From contig JARCOQ010000026.1 in the NCBI GenBank assembly GCA_029207755.1, forward strand, positions 1,361,001 through 1,425,000: 64,000 nucleotides of DNA, written 5' to 3'. Positions 14,560 through 28,672 of the stretch are shown piece by piece. The notes beneath the pieces were generated by a model. That model was not told the DNA's origin. It saw only the letters and a list, made by a program, of their open reading frames with translations, and searched no databases. A program made the position numbers and the translations under genes. Origin of the DNA: Chamaea fasciata. Lineage: Eukaryota; Chordata; Aves; Passeriformes; Sylviidae. Within the stretch, counting starts at the first letter, position 1. Each line of letters opens with the position of its first letter.

Positions 14560-17388
14560 CAGTGTTTGGCTTTTATTGAGACATGATTCTCCTCTTTTTT
14601 TTTTTTTCATATAACTTATCTAATTAAAATATTCATCTTAGTTACCACAAAAAAAAAAAAATAAAAGGAACATAGAAAATTGTATATATACAGAGTTTGG
14701 GACCAAAATACAAATACGAGTCCAAGTCACTCCCCCTCCTCCTCCTCCTCCTCCCGTTACTCATCCTACAGGGATGGGGTGGGAGGGGGGAAGAGGCAGC
14801 TCTGTCCCGTCCTTCAGTGTGTGCTGGAGCACACAACAACTGCACAAGTGTCACAGGAAGGAGCCCTTTGATCCCAGACTTTGCGCTGTGTGTCCCCCAG
14901 GGAAATACCCCTGCTCTGCTCGCAGCTGAGGGCCGGCGCCCACCTCTCCCCAGGCTGGATTTAGTGTCTGAGCCAAAGGAAGGGAAGGGCCGGGGGTTGG
15001 CACCGCCCCTGAGGGAGCAGAGTCACGCCGGTGTCACCTCCCTGCAACGCCACAAACAGAACACGGACACAGCTGGCAAAGCCCGGAGCAAAGCAGCTGC
15101 TCTGAGAGGGAGAGAGCATCTCCCCAAAACAGCAAGGCTTGGGCCACACCCGCAGCCGAGTGTGGAGCTGTGATATCAATTCATTGGCAGTTCAGCAGTG
15201 CCCAGAGCCGTTCTCGGGCATGGCCCAGATCCTTTGCTCAAAGCTCCGTCGTGTCTGAACACGACGCCAGGCTCTGCTTCCCTCCCCTCTGTCCCTACCC
15301 CAAGTACAGAGGAGAAATAAACAGTAGCACAAACGCTCAGCAGAAGAGAATATATTGTTATCTAATTAAAAATACAGCAAAATTAAATACAGCAAAAAGA
15401 AAAAAAAAAAAGCAAGGAGAGTAAGGAGCCATTATTTTTACAGCACAACAACACACTGAAATGCTGCACGGTAACATTAAAGCATCTGGGACTGTAACAA
15501 ACTTACAGCACGTGAGAGTCTGAGAACATTTTTCCAAGAATTTCCAACTAAACAAAGAACAGACCAAATAAACAGGAGACAGGTGTTCAGAATGGTTTCA
15601 AAGAAAGACATTTCTTTTAGAGGAGGAGGGGGGGAAAAAAAAAGGGGGGGAAAGAAACAAACAACCAAACAGAAACCAGAAGCAAAACAGGGATTTTTGT
15701 AGAGCCCTCCAGGGAGGACCCTTCACAGCAAGGTTTCCCCCGGTCAGTGCACACAGACAACTCCACCGGTTTGGGATTTGGCAGCCACGGAAAGCCAGCA
15801 GCAGAGCTTCTCAGGAGCTGCCAACAACAACAGCATCCACTACCAGCATCTTTTCCACCCAGACAGCAATGTCCTAGGGCAGCAAATATGGCTTGGAACA
15901 GGAGAATCCCTCCCCTCTCCGACCCCAGAGCCCTCCCAGAGAGGCCACGAGCCCTGGGGTATCCCCAGCCCCGTCCTCTGCTTGCACCACCCCGGGGGTT
16001 CCCTCTGGGGCAGCAGAAACGCAAGCAGAAACCTTCCCCAGACACACCCCACAAGCAGAAACCTTCCCAAGAGCACAGCACAGCTCCTGGCTGCGTCCAG
16101 CTGCCATCCTCACAGCCTCAGCAGGGCTCTGACCTCTCCAGGAGCTCCAGGGCACTCCCTGGCATCCCCATCCAGCACCTTCTCCTTCCTGAGCTCCAGC
16201 TCCTCACACCCCAGGTACAAGGGAGCCTTTGGAGCTCCTGCTCTGAAGGACACACACGTGTTACAACAGCCACATTCCGTTGCTCACTTCCCTCCAACCT
16301 CATTCAAGTGGTTTCAGGGTCAAAGACCAAAATCCTTGGGTTTTTCCAAAGAGGGGACAGAGCAAAACATACAGGGAAAAGACAGGATTTAGGCACCAGC
16401 TTCCCAACTGGAAATAAATCCTTTGCAATTCCACACAGAGAACGAGACAGAAGTATTCCTTCTTCCCACTAAAAGAGGCAAACGATGCCTTCACTGGTAT
16501 TTAAAAACTGTTTTCCATTGCAAAGTTCCCTATCTCTCTCCAGATAAAAAGTTAAAATCTGACTTGGTGCACAGTAAAACTTCTCCCAAATCCCTGGCAG
16601 TTTTATTCCCAGTAGCCAGCAGAAGACAACAGCAGCAGAGGAAACGTCCCCCAAGGCTCTTGGCATCCCTGCAGGACCACAAAAGCACCTGTACAGGATC
16701 TACAGCAACAGCACAGAGAAGGTCAAGAGCTCAGATTTTATTGACACACACGAGCAGGGAGCAAAGCCTCAGGGCTGGATGCACTTGCCAAAGGACTGAC
16801 AAGTGGCTGGGCCACTGGTCCTGCCTGTCCCAGAGTCTCCAGGTGAGACTTTGGGCCCAGCAGGTCCCAGATCACAGGAAAGGCTCCTGTGACACCCAGT
16901 GTCCACTCAGATGGATTCCAGCTCGAGTCACCAAGGCTGACCCCAGGACTGGGTTGGGAAGGCAGAGACTACTGGGAGCAACATAAATAATACAGCAGGG
17001 TAGAGGGGCAAAATATTAATTAAAACCATTTTATAATTTATTAAGAGGTTAAATAGTAAATAAGTCTCTGGATCTTCCACTCTCAGCAGGTGCCAAGATT
17101 TCACATTTTCCTGTGTCAGGAGATTCTGTACACCCTTCTTTCGATGGATGACAAAGCCAGAAACAGAATGTTGAGGACAGGGGGGGCTAAAAGAAAGGGG
17201 GTTGACACTGAGAAGGGGACCAGAATAAAAGATAAAATACTGTGCCGTCATCTTGTGCAGATCGAAGCTTCTCCCAGCAGCTGCAGCCTCCAAAGAGTTC
17301 AAAGATAAGGAAGGGCTGTTTGGGTACCTTCTCCCCCTTCAGTGCCACTCCTCCCCAAGAGAGAAAGGCCCAGCTCAGCTCTGCAAAC
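14560..17388 (-). other. ELOA: ELOA 3' UTR, about 2.8 kb, with three AATAAA signals
   Basis: Downstream of the ELOA stop on the minus strand, AATAAA occurs at plus-strand positions 17037-17042, 16737-16742 and 14572-14577. The last lies beside a T-rich stretch and just before the GC-rich intergenic DNA, so it is the best distal end. The interval is AT-richer than its surroundings, with A- and T-runs near 14600, 15400 and 15630, and has no supportable exon. Use of the proximal signals would give UTRs of roughly 0.35 and 0.65 kb. Confidence 0.7.
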
Positions 17389-20300
17389 TTATCTCCGAGA
17401 GAACCTGTTTTTGAAAGCTTTGATAGTCTTTGCCATCATTGGTGCAATTTCTGCAAAAGAGAAAGAAAAGAAAAAAAAAAAAAAAAACAAACCACTGAAT
17501 CAAACAAAAAAGCCCCCACATGAAAGCAAAAGTGATAGATGGAAGAGCTGAGAGCAGCTGAAAGCTGCAGCCCTGGCAGACACGAGTGTTTGAGCGGGGC
17601 CCATCAGAGTTTTCAGGTCACAGACTGAGGAGAAGGCACTGCTTTCTGCACTGCACCAACACAGATCCCTGGTAAAACCCTCCCTGCTTCCTTCCCTGCT
17701 TCCTGCACTCCAATTCCAAACAGCTGGACACACACAAGGCAGCAGGAGGGCAAAGGTTCTGCCTCACTGGTACCATCGGGACAGGCTGATACAGTCAGCT
17801 CTGACCAGCTGAACCAGATGTTTCCCTTCTCTGTTCCTCATGCAACAAGTCTGAACAGATTCCTTAGGAAGAGGAGAGATACCAGCATCAACCCTCCTGC
17901 ACAGCCTGGAATTCCCCCACAGCAGGAGCAGCTGTTAGTGAAGGAGAAGCTCTGAGAGACCACAGGGATGTCGTGCAGGTTGTACTTACTCTTCACAGGG
18001 GGTTTCCTGGGGTCGTAGGAGGAGAAGGTGCTACCTGAAGATGGGAGCGAGTGGGCACTGCTGGTGCTGGGCCCGTCGTAGGACTGCTCGTCACTGGCCC
18101 GAGCGTGGCTTTTGCTGGATGAGTACAGGACTGGTTTGATTCTGGAACAGACACAGGACAGCCATTTCCGTAAAGGGTTCACCGTGGTTTGAGGCAATGC
18201 TACAGACACTAGCCACGTTTGTAACAGCAGCAGGGCTGATGCAAGGTGGAACCAGCAGTGACCCTGATCTGCCTGGTTCCCAGCAGGAAACAGGTGATAA
18301 CAGTTACAAGTTTCCCTGCAAAGGAGCTCCCAGACACTTAGTATTCTTTCCTGAGCTTCAGGGGGCAGCTGGCAGGAGGCCCTGAGCAGAAAGTGCTACA
18401 GAGAAACACTCACTTGGTCTTCTCTGGCAGAAGAGGGCCCCCAGTTCCAAACTTCTCCTGTCTCCTCCGAACATCCCGAGGGGGCTTCGCTGCGGAGTTC
18501 ACAAATGCCATCTTGGCCACTCTCCCTGCAAGAGGACGGAGGGAAACATCACTTACATCCAGCTGGCTATAAGGGAGGCTCCTCACTGCTTGTCTTACTA
18601 CTGACAGTTCATTCACTTCGTCCCAATCCATTCCAAAGAAACAGTGACAGTCTCCTTCCTAAGGTCTGAGCCTCTCGCAGTGAGAAATCAGACCGATCCG
18701 CCCCACAGTTCTCATAATGTTCACCCAAAACCCAGGAATGTTTCCCCCCACTCTGGTTCTCTTCCATGCCAGCACGGAGAAGCCACATGAAGAAACAGGA
18801 GCCTACTCATCACTGCTGGAAAATAACGAGCTGCATCAACACCACCACGGATGAAAGCAAGACACCGCTGAACCACGAAGCAAAGGCAAGCACACAGAGC
18901 CAAGCGGCTCCTAAACTGGACTGGTTTTAAGGCCAAGTGGCCTCCCTGAGCCCCACCTTTGGGTTTGTTGGCATGGGCAGAGCCGATGTTGCGCGCCAGC
19001 ATGAGCAGGCGCTGCTCGCGCGCGTCGTGCAGCCGCAGGTACATCTCCCGCCACGACTCGAACTCCTCGGGCTTCTCGTTCTTGAAGTCTCGCAGGCAGT
19101 GGTTGTGCCACAGCTGGTCCGTGTCCTCCACCAGCACCTGAAGCAAACCCACACAGAGCTGGGATCCCTCCTGACTCCTCCAGTCCCCTTTCCCTCGGCA
19201 CCAGCTCGGTATCACTGGAATTCCGTCCGCGTGCAGCGAAGCCAGGAACTCCGGACTAGCAAAAGGCACCTCTTGCCATGAAAAACCTTTGTTTGCTATT
19301 CCGCTCTTGCAGGTGAGGACAGCCCTGCACGTCACATCCCTTCTCCCAGGCCAAGACACTCACATGGTTACACTCCTCGATGCGATACAGCTGCTCCGGG
19401 GTGCACCTCTCCAATACCGGCTCCAGCACGGAGAAAGGGACACCACCCACTTCGTAGATTGCTAGAGAGAAGCAAGAAGCACAGGGTATTCATTATTCCT
19501 GCTCCTCCCTTGCCACAGAAAGGGCTTGACACCTTGAAACGCAGTGGAAAAACTGCAGTGTTGCGCAACACCACACAGGATGAGGGCAGAGAAAGGAACC
19601 TCAGGCACTGATATCTCCATGTTAAGAAATGTCCATGCAAGCCCCGTTTGCCACAATTCCCAGTGCTTGAAATCATCCTGGGTGCTGATCCCTGCAGCAC
19701 CTGGACTTCCAGTGGGATTTATGCCATATTTGTGGCAAGGGGGAACTGCTGGGGTCTGCACCAACAAGTTGCCAAAATCTCAGTGCACGTGCACAGTGAG
19801 TCTGAGACAGGGAAAGGTACTTACAGTCGATGTTGTTACTGAGGACCCTGATACACTGCTGGTACAGGGACATCATCTTTGGGAGGTAGGCAGTTTTGGA
19901 GCCAGAGTACACCTGCATTTTGGAATTTAACCTTCGGCCTGTGAAACCCGCTTCGCTCTCCTCCACTGGCGAGGACACTGCTGTGGAGGGAAACGCTTGG
20001 AGTGAGCAGGGGACGGAGGAAAGAAAGAGCCTGTCCTGATAAATGGCACAGGAGGCACAAATTGGGAGTCACCCAGAAGTGACCTTAAGGGCAAAGTCTT
20101 CTCCAAAAGACCTGCAGAGCAAGTTCAGGAAGGGCAAGTCCAAAGCCCGAGCCCCAGAGAAGGATCCTTCACATTTCTGATGGAGCACGTGGGAAGCAGC
20201 TGCTTTTTTGTCTGAAACCTCTGCCCTTGGCTGAACCCAGCCAGCATCCACTCCTGCTCTCTCCCACAATCTGGCTCATTCCAAACCCATTCTCCTGCTC

Positions 20301-23300
20301 AACATACCTTTCCTTTTTGTCTGGGAGCAGGTGATGGACTCAATCGAGGGAAGAGGACGATAATTGGCCTGGATGGGGGGCAGGGGGATGTCTGGTAACG
20401 TCGGTACCACATCGAAAATTATCTGGAAGGAGAGGATGTACATGGAATAAACCAGGGATACAGCAGAATGTGACATTCCATCAGTGTACAAACGGCACTG
20501 AACTCTGGGGTTTTTTGCTTATTTGGAATAAACCACCCAATGCTGCTCAGTTTGCACCAGGGAACCACCTCAGGGGGTGGCCGCCAATAGGAAGAAGCTG
20601 AAATTTGGGATCTGAATCATTCAGCACCTTCCAGAAAGAGCCATCCATATTTTTAACCTATTCAGGACAAGCAGAAGCATTTCCTTGTCCTCAAACACTC
20701 ATTTGCCAGTTCTGCCTCTTCTCCTCTTCCTGCAAAAGACTTTGCACTGGTGGAGGAGAAGGGAACCTCAGAAACCGAGGGCAACTGAAAACTTTTGATA
20801 TTGAGTTTTAGGAAGCACTTACTAGAATGAAGGGCAAAGCAGGATTTAAAATGCTGTTGAACCTTATAAAAACCACTTTGTGAAGAGCCAGATGTTTCAA
20901 AGTTGGGCAAAGAGGTGAAACAGTAAAGATTTTCCATATCAGTCCCTATTTATGCAGCAAACCCTGGCACCCATGTGACAAAGGATCTCTACAGAAATAT
21001 TGCTCATTTTCCAGGCTTTCACAAAAGAAGGTCTGTGCTCTGGAATGAGCTGCCTTGTACCACCAGTTCTCCCATTTCTGGACACTAAAAAAGGTCCATT
21101 TTAGAGAGTCATAAATATTTGAGAGGGGAGACATGGGAACTTTGTCAGCAGGAGATGCACTGCAAACTGGGCTGGATTCTAAGCTCACACCCACAGACAC
21201 TCTGCCTTCTTACCAAACCTTACCCTCTTTGGTTTAGGAGGCTCTGGGGGTTTCTTCTCTGCCTTTTTCTCACTTGTTCTCTTGTGGCTTGGACTCTTCT
21301 GACTGGAGCTCGAGCTGTTGGTACTGGCTTTGGAGCCGTTCTGTTTGCTGTGCCCTCGGTCTTTGTCCCCAGCTGACCCAGCCGAGGCTTTGACCACTTT
21401 CTTTTTCTTTTTCTGGGGCTGGTCATAGCTGAGATACGACTCAAACGACATTGTAGGTTGTTCAAACTCATCCTCTGCTTCCCCCTCCCCAGAATTTGAG
21501 GAAAAACCCACTGACTTTTTGTCCACGTTGGAGATTTTGCGCTTCCCCTCCGACAACTTTAAGCTCCCAGAACCCCCCTTTTCCTTGATCCTATTGCCTG
21601 AGTCACTCTCAGCTTTCCGTTTCTCTGAGTTCGAGCTCTCCAGGCCTTGCTTGGACTTTTCCAATTTGCTCTTCTCAGAGTCCCGATGCTTTTGCTTCTT
21701 GACATGGTTGTCCAAAGATTCCTCCAAGGGCGGCAACGAGTGCGACTTCTCCTTCCTGGAAGCGCCGCTCTCCCGGTTCTTCTCCTTTTTGGTGCCCTCT
21801 GACGTCCTCTGCTTCTCCTTGCCCGCCGCTGCCACGGAGGATTCTCGGAGCTGCTCTTTAAAAGAAGCCTTGTGCAACCTCTCTGGGCTGAAGGCAGAGG
21901 TCCTGTCGTCCCCTCTGCCATCGAGTCGCTGCTTCTTGTGCGAGGATTTGTGCTCTCTGCTCCGGCTGCCGTTCCCTTTGTCGCAGAAATTGCCGGAGCC
22001 GCGCTCCCGGCCCGCCCCCAGCTTCTCCTGGAGACCATGGCCTTTAGTGGCTTTCCGATGGAATAGCGCTGGTTCTTCCTGCTCCTCAGAGGCGTAAGGG
22101 TCCGTGTCCACGTCCTGAGGGCTCTCACTGGGCTCAGGTGACACAGCTTGTCCACAGTCCGAGTACTCGTGGTCTGAAGAGAGCACCGGGGAGGATCTGC
22201 CCCAGCCCTTCCCCTGGTGGCTGCTATAGCCGTAAGTCTCGTGGGCTCTCTCAGGCCTAGGATACCTTTTGGACTTCTTTTCCCTATGATCTGGGCTATA
22301 GGACTGGCTGCAAGAAGGCTGGAAGGGTTCTGAGTAATCCTGATCAGCCTCCTCATCCTCTCTGAGGGAGGATTCCTGATGCCTTTTGCTCGAGCTGCTC
22401 CTCTCATAGTCACGGTCTTCAGAGTCCAGGTTACTTCTGAAGGGAGAAGAAACCAAAAAGAGTTAGATTAATTCTGCCCAACATGAATGAAAAGAGCCAT
22501 TCCCTGGACTGGGACACCTCTCACAGAAGACCAGGGTTGTATCTGGTAGCTTTGTGGCAAAAATCCCATTGAATCTCTATGGAACAGCAACAATCAGGGA
22601 TTTAAAAAAACTGCATTTCTAGTGCAAGAGTTGATGAAGCACTTTCATCAGGACTAGAGACAGAACCTTCTCTGTGCCTACACACTCCTGGCTGTGTGAT
22701 GCTGTGGGAAATGTCCCCCAGTTCAACACGTGGGAATACCACTCCTTTAAATTCCTATCAATAACTGGGCCTCTATCACTCAAATCTATTTGATCTCTGC
22801 TGGGTTCAACACAGCTTTGTTACTGCCACATGCCTGCTGGCAATAACTTCCAGTTTCCAGAGGATTCTGGCTCATAAAAGCATTCTTTCAAATTTCTTGG
22901 GCCTAGAACTTCCTGTCTTCAGAACCATAAAATGGGAAGCAAGCAGATTGCATCTTTTGCTTTATTAAGGGCACTTTTATTGGCATCTCCTGTTAATCTC
23001 TTAATCAAACTGCAAATTCTTGAAAGTTGGCCCCAACTTCCACGTGAAACTGCAGCTGTCATCATCCCAACACTCCAGAGCCAGCAAAGGCAGGAAGTTT
23101 CTGCCAAAGCAAGGCAAAACCCCCAGGCAGGCAGAGTCCACATATTGGTTTTACAAGTTTTTCCAGAGCCTTGGCCAGAGAGGTTTGAAATCTCCACTGA
23201 AAAAACATTCCCAAAGCTCATCCACGGGGCTCACTCACCGCTCTGCCTCCTGGGCCACGGGCACCAGCTTCTTCCACCTGGCCACCAGGTCCTTGGCAAA

Positions 23301-26300
23301 GTCTCCCACGAGCTCGTGTTTCCTCAGGCTGTTCACAGTCTTCCCAACTCCTGTCTCCTTCAGGAGAGAGCCAGGAATCCATCTTAGCAAAACAGGAATT
23401 CTCACCCCTGCTGAACTCCCTAAAGAGTCAACGAAATCAACACACTCCCTACCGCTGCGAGGGAGAAAGTTCCCTGATCTAACAGCGAAAGTATCACTTT
23501 TATTATGTTTTCAGCTGCTTTAGATCACTCACTACGTGTAAATCAAAGAGTTCATCCTACCTTAGTCAAACACTAATTATTCCTATTAATAACCCAAGTC
23601 AGTATTTACCATGAGAGCTGGCAAGTTTGAAGACAGAAGCCATTAAAAACCGTAAGGATTAGCACTTCCTCATTTCCTGCTGATTTGTTGTTGCTGGGAT
23701 CTGCTCCAGCTCTCGTATCCCAGTCGGGAGTTCAGCTTTTGGGAGAACCGAGCGTGACAAACTGTCCTCCACGGCTCCCCACCTGCCCTGGCACGCTCCT
23801 AACCCGTGCCTGGCACTTCCAGAGCCTTATCACAATCACGCCCATGGCACTGGGCTGCAGCAGGTGGCCACGGCAACACACCCTGTTCCAGGGAAAACAG
23901 CTCTGCCCAGGACTCGACAGACACCGTGAAAAGCCCCAGAGATTTCACAGCACTTACCACGAGAATGTCAACTGTGATGGGTAACTCTGACAGCCTCTTC
24001 AGACTCTTCAGCAGCTGTGGAGACAAGAGGAGAAGCGTTCAGGGTTGTCACAGGGAACCACAGACGGGGATCAGGGAGGGAGAAAATGCTGCACTGCCTG
24101 AGAGCTCGTTAGGAAGATCCAAGTGGCTGACAAGCTGTTGTCTCGCTCCAAAAAAGCTGAACACCAGGGCCAACTGCAAAAAAACCTTGTCTCTGCCCAC
24201 AAGGGCCCACCTGAAAATCTTGTAACACACTCAAACATTAACGTTTGCTTCACACGGGACTTAAATCTGGCTTAAAGCACTGGGAACAGAAACACACAGC
24301 AAGGGGAAGAAAGGACTTGGAATCCTGTGACTGTCAGAAAGTGGTGGTGGGATCACACCCCTTGGCAAGAGGGGTGGGAACAAACCAAAATAAAAAGATT
24401 TCTAGATGCTTTGAAAGACCTAAGAGGGGAACCTGTGTCTCCAATGCCAACAGGCTCTCTTCAGTCAGGTGCTAAAACAGCACCTGATCCCTTCCAAATT
24501 CCCTCTCTTTTCCCTTCTCCAAATACCAGGGAAGTGTTTTTTTCCTCCACACACCCCAAGCAAGGCTCTGCCAGCACCTTCAGCTGCTCCATGGGACAGG
24601 GTGGGACAAGGAGCCCTCTCCAACGAGGAGCTGGAGGAGTTTGGCAACAAGAAACAGCCTCAAGCTGCACCAGGGGAGGTTCAGGTTGGACACCAAGAGA
24701 AATTTCTTCAGGAAAGGGTGGCCAGGCATGGGATTGGACTGCCCAGGGAGGTGGTGGAGTCACCATCTCTGGAGGTGTTGAAGGATTGACCAGCCATGGC
24801 GCTCTGGGCTGGTTGACAAGGCAGGGATCGGTCACAGGCTGGACTCGATGATCCTGGAAGTCTTTTCCAACCATAATGATTGTGGGATTCTAAGTGAAGG
24901 GGATGTTCCTGTACCTCTGGCAGCCAGGTGGTTTGGGACATGGCCTCACCACGATGCCTGTTGGCTCTGTAGCTACAGCACATGGTGGAACACGTCTGAC
25001 AGCACTGTTGCCCCTCACATCATTTCCCACAGCTCAGCTATAGCCACAGTCCAGCCTCATCAGCATTCCCATTATTATAGCCCCTATACAGCCCGGGCTG
25101 TGCTCAGCACTCCTATGCTATATGCCATACAAAGGGCTGCCCCTGATCCAGAAGATCTTCTCTTTAAAGCACTGTGCTCGTGCTCAAATCAGCACTGTCA
25201 GCCTAAGCTGACACCCAGTCACCCCCACGGGCACCGTGCAAGGATCAGACAGGTCCGCAGGTTTCCTTCCTGTGGAGGGAAGTGAGTCCCTTTACCCTGC
25301 TTGAGGAGTGCTCTTGCCTTCAAAGAGGAAACACTCCTCGACACCCAGAGAAGCAAAACCGCAACTTCTGCTCACTAGAAACCATTCCTTTCTGTTTCGG
25401 ACCTAATAGCTGTGACAGAAGGTTTCGGTTTTCTTGGTTTAGAAGAGTGGAACACTGATACCAAGAGTGGCGACTGTTGCCTTGCCAGCACAGCTGCTCC
25501 ACAAGGGCACTGGCAACTGAAGCCATGGAACCAAAGGCAGCAGGGACAGGACCCAGCTCTGCTGCCTCTCCCCGGACTGCCTGCCACAGTTCAGGGGTCA
25601 AGATCCCTCCGGGAAGGCCAAAATCCTTCTGGGATTGGTAATAAAGGAGTTGGGACTTGTATGTGCAGAGGGGACAGGAAGGAAAAGAAGGATGGATTCT
25701 TATACTCGACAGAAAAAGAATAAACCAGGACAATATTAAAGCAACAGCATCTCTGTGAGCTAATTAAATTCCTAGAAAGGTTTTTTTTTTTCAGAGCTTA
25801 CAAAATCCCACTGTGAGAGTAAGAACCAAAGGAGAACTCATTCCTGGTATCCCTAAATCCTCCCAAGTATTTTCTAGCTACACCCCACTGTAGCATCTCC
25901 CACAGTTCTGTTTGCTCTTTAGTTATTTGTTGCCTTCAGGGCCGGATTCCAGGAAGAGAAGTGCAGTTCTCAATGGGAATGCTGTTCTCAGTGTGGTTGG
26001 AGTCCAGGGGAGCCACACACTTGATCCAGAACACGTCTCACGAGGAGCTGAGTTATTCCACAGCCACTGCCGTCGGTTCCTCTGTGGAACACAGGTCCTG
26101 GTGCATGAGATCCACCAAGTGACACAACTTTGATCCAGTGGGGCTTAAAAACTCGTACTAAGCTTTATTTCCTTTGGGAACAAGCTGATGGAGTTCATCC
26201 CACTGAGGCTTTAGGGGACATCAGGAAGAATTTTGGACAACAGGAGGAATTTCTTCTCAGAAAGGTGGTCAGGCATTGGAAGGAGGTGGTGGAGTCTCCA

Positions 26301-28672
26301 TCCCTGGATGTGTTCAAGAAACAACTCAGTGTGGAACTCAGTTGATATGGAAGGTTCAAGCAAAGGTTGGACTCGATCCTGGAGGTCTTTTCCGAGCCGT
26401 AACAATCCTGGGATTCTAAATCTGGCAGCTCGTCTTGGAAATAACAAAGATCATACAACTCCTGCGAGGAAAAGGCGACCAGGTGGGAGACAGAAAACAC
26501 CAGGCTCGTGTCCAGTGAGACACAAAGCTCTCGTAAAACACCCCAGGGCAGGGCTTCAGTCAGTCAAGACACAGCCCATAAAACCTTCCCCGAGCTCCAG
26601 CTCCAATCAAGTTCTGTTGAACATGGGTGGATTGTTTCCTTCGTCTGGAAGAAGGCAGCCAGACCGTTACGACACTAAAAACACACACTAATATCAGATT
26701 GCTCCAGCACAGCCCAGCTGCTTCTCCTCCGTGAAGATGCTCATGTTTTCCTTCTCCTCTTTCTTCCCACAGCCCTGGAGCAGAGCTTGTACCTCCTCTG
26801 CTGGAAAAAAAGGGACTTTTTCCAAACCATGACAGCACTGTCCAAGATTTCACTCGCACTGTGCCGTGCCAGCAGCCCAAATTTCACCCGAAACCAGTAA
26901 CAACAACACTTTACACCTTCCAGCAAGGCAGAGAGTTTGTACACGATACCGGGCAAATATTATTCTTTCACATTCCTGATAAAATATTTTGAAAGGACCA
27001 GGCAAAAAAAGTGAGGAGTGGAAATGGTGTTAAGGGTGGGCAGCACCCAGGGATACTGTGGATTTGTCCTGCTGATGGGGTAAAATTTCTTCAACAGGAA
27101 GGTCCTCCCAAGACCTATCAAGAGAATGCAATGGCAACTGAATTCAGGCTTTAAACCACTAATGCTTCCAGGATGTGGTTGGAAAAGTATCAGGAATAAA
27201 GAATATAGGTCACAGGACCTTTCTGCTGGGGAAGAAAACAGGTTTTCAAGTCATTACCCGGCTTTACCTCCTCTGCCTGCCCTTGCAAAACCGCCCAGGA
27301 ACAGCAGAGCAAGAAACGACTTTGCACCACGAGGTCACTGGAGAAAGAGTCGGGCTGTGCAAACACTGCCCCGAGACTTGCAGTGCTCCAGAAACACACC
27401 AGCAGTTCTTGCCCTGAACTCACACAAGGGTCAGGGAACAGCAGCACTAATTCTCTGTGCACAGAGCACTCAGGCAGTATTTGAAGTTTTGCCCATGGTC
27501 TCAGCAGCACGAAGCTCAGAGCCCCTGGAACTGACTCCTTGGCAGTCCCTCAGCTCCGTGTTTGGGGCTCCAGCAGTTAAACGCTGCTCTGGTGCTGGCT
27601 GGGAGGGGGAGAAGAGTAACCAGATCCCATTGCCTCAGCCCCAGCCAGGCTGGAGCTCCTACAGGGGCTCCCATTTCAAAGGGTCAGAACCCGAGCATCC
27701 TCCCCTCTTCCTGGGTGGTGGGAGATCTCGGGAAGCGAGTAGTGCAGGTGTTAGTCTCAGTGAAACAGAGAGAGCCCAGCACGGAGCAGCTGCACAGCCC
27801 TGCCTGCCTCCTCTTTCACCTGAATCACACAAAACTTGAACCGAACACGTGTGAGTACTCTCAACAGATGCTCCCCCGTTTCAAACCGGAGAACGGAGTG
27901 ACAGCACGCCCGAGTTCAACCATAATTCCAAATTTCACCAGAAAAAAAACAGCTCTGAGCGCTGGTGCCCGGCAGGACAGTCGCTGTCACCAGCCGAGTA
28001 TCACCGGTCACAGCGAGCCCCGGGCAGGTCGGGGCAGCACCGCGGGCAGAACGTGTTGGCAGCGGGCACATTCCCTCGTGGAGAGGGGCAAAAAATGCCC
28101 CAAGGCCAGCGGGAACGGAGGCGACAGGAGCCGGCTCCGGCCCGGGAGCGGCGTCCAGCCAGCCCCGCGGCGGTGCCTCCCTGCGTGGGCTCCCGGGCAC
28201 CGCCACCCAACACGTCACCAGGACAAGGCTCTTCCGCCGACTTCCTGCCCTGCCACGGGGACCCCAAAAGGAACCCCAAAAGGGACCGCTGCTCCCCACT
28301 GCCACGGGGACACCCCCCGCGGGCCCCCTGCCTGCCACAGTGGCGGTAGGACCTGCCGTGGGACCCCTGCCACCACCCCCAGCCTGTCACGGGGGGACCC
28401 CACAAAGGACCCCCGCGGCCTGCGAGGCGGGGACAAGCCCCGGGCAGCCCGCACGCCTCACGCCGCGGCCCCGGCCGGGCACGGAGCTCCAGGCAGGGGA
28501 AGCCCCGGCGGAGGGAGGCCCTGCCCCGCTCCCCGCGCACTCCCGACCCTCCGTCCCCACCGCTGAGGCCCCGGCGGGCTAAGGCAGCCCTCCGCATCAC
28601 CTTCTTGGGCTCGGCGCTGCCCGCCAGCCGAGCCTGGAGCCGGCCCACAACTTCCAGCACCGACTCCGCCAT
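17389..28672 (-). CDS. ELOA: Elongin A (transcription elongation factor B polypeptide 3), 11 coding exons
   Basis: Elongin A is the large subunit of the nuclear Elongin (SIII) complex. It raises the RNA polymerase II elongation rate and, with Elongin B/C and CUL5, helps ubiquitylate stalled polymerase. Exons in transcript order are 28672-28601, 24014-23958, 23357-23239, 22436-21224, 20422-20308, 19980-19825, 19461-19364, 19137-18957, 18525-18414, 18141-17990 and 17450-17389. The total is 2337 bp, or 778 residues (human 772). The TFIIS N-terminal (LW) domain is at about 1-80, with [21 protein letters not shown] 1213-bp exon encodes a Lys/Ser/Glu-rich disordered region containing [18 protein letters not shown]. 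The Elongin A domain follows. Its BC-box is Ser563-Leu-Tyr-Gln-Gln-Cys568, and the tail is [13 protein letters not shown]. Intron 1 is 4.6 kb and carries two CR1 fragments. Confidence 0.97.
24625..24900 (+). mobile_element. CR1 LINE 3' end in ELOA intron 1, antisense to ELOA
   Basis: This is a textbook CR1 tail: 'aggaaagggtggccaggcat', 'ctgcccagggaggtggtgga', 'gttgacaaggcagggatcgg', 'ctggactcgatgatcctgga' and 'cttttccaaccataatgatt', ending in the short 'gggattcta' tail unit. It is 5'-truncated like nearly all CR1 copies. Confidence 0.95.
26205..26420 (+). mobile_element. CR1 LINE 3' end in ELOA intron 1
   Basis: This is a second forward CR1 tail: 'aggaatttcttctcagaaag', 'gaaggaggtggtggagtctc', 'ggttggactcgatcctggag', 'gtcttttccgagccgtaac' and 'gggattcta'. 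It shows an internal deletion relative to the copy at 24.6 kb. Confidence 0.92.
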
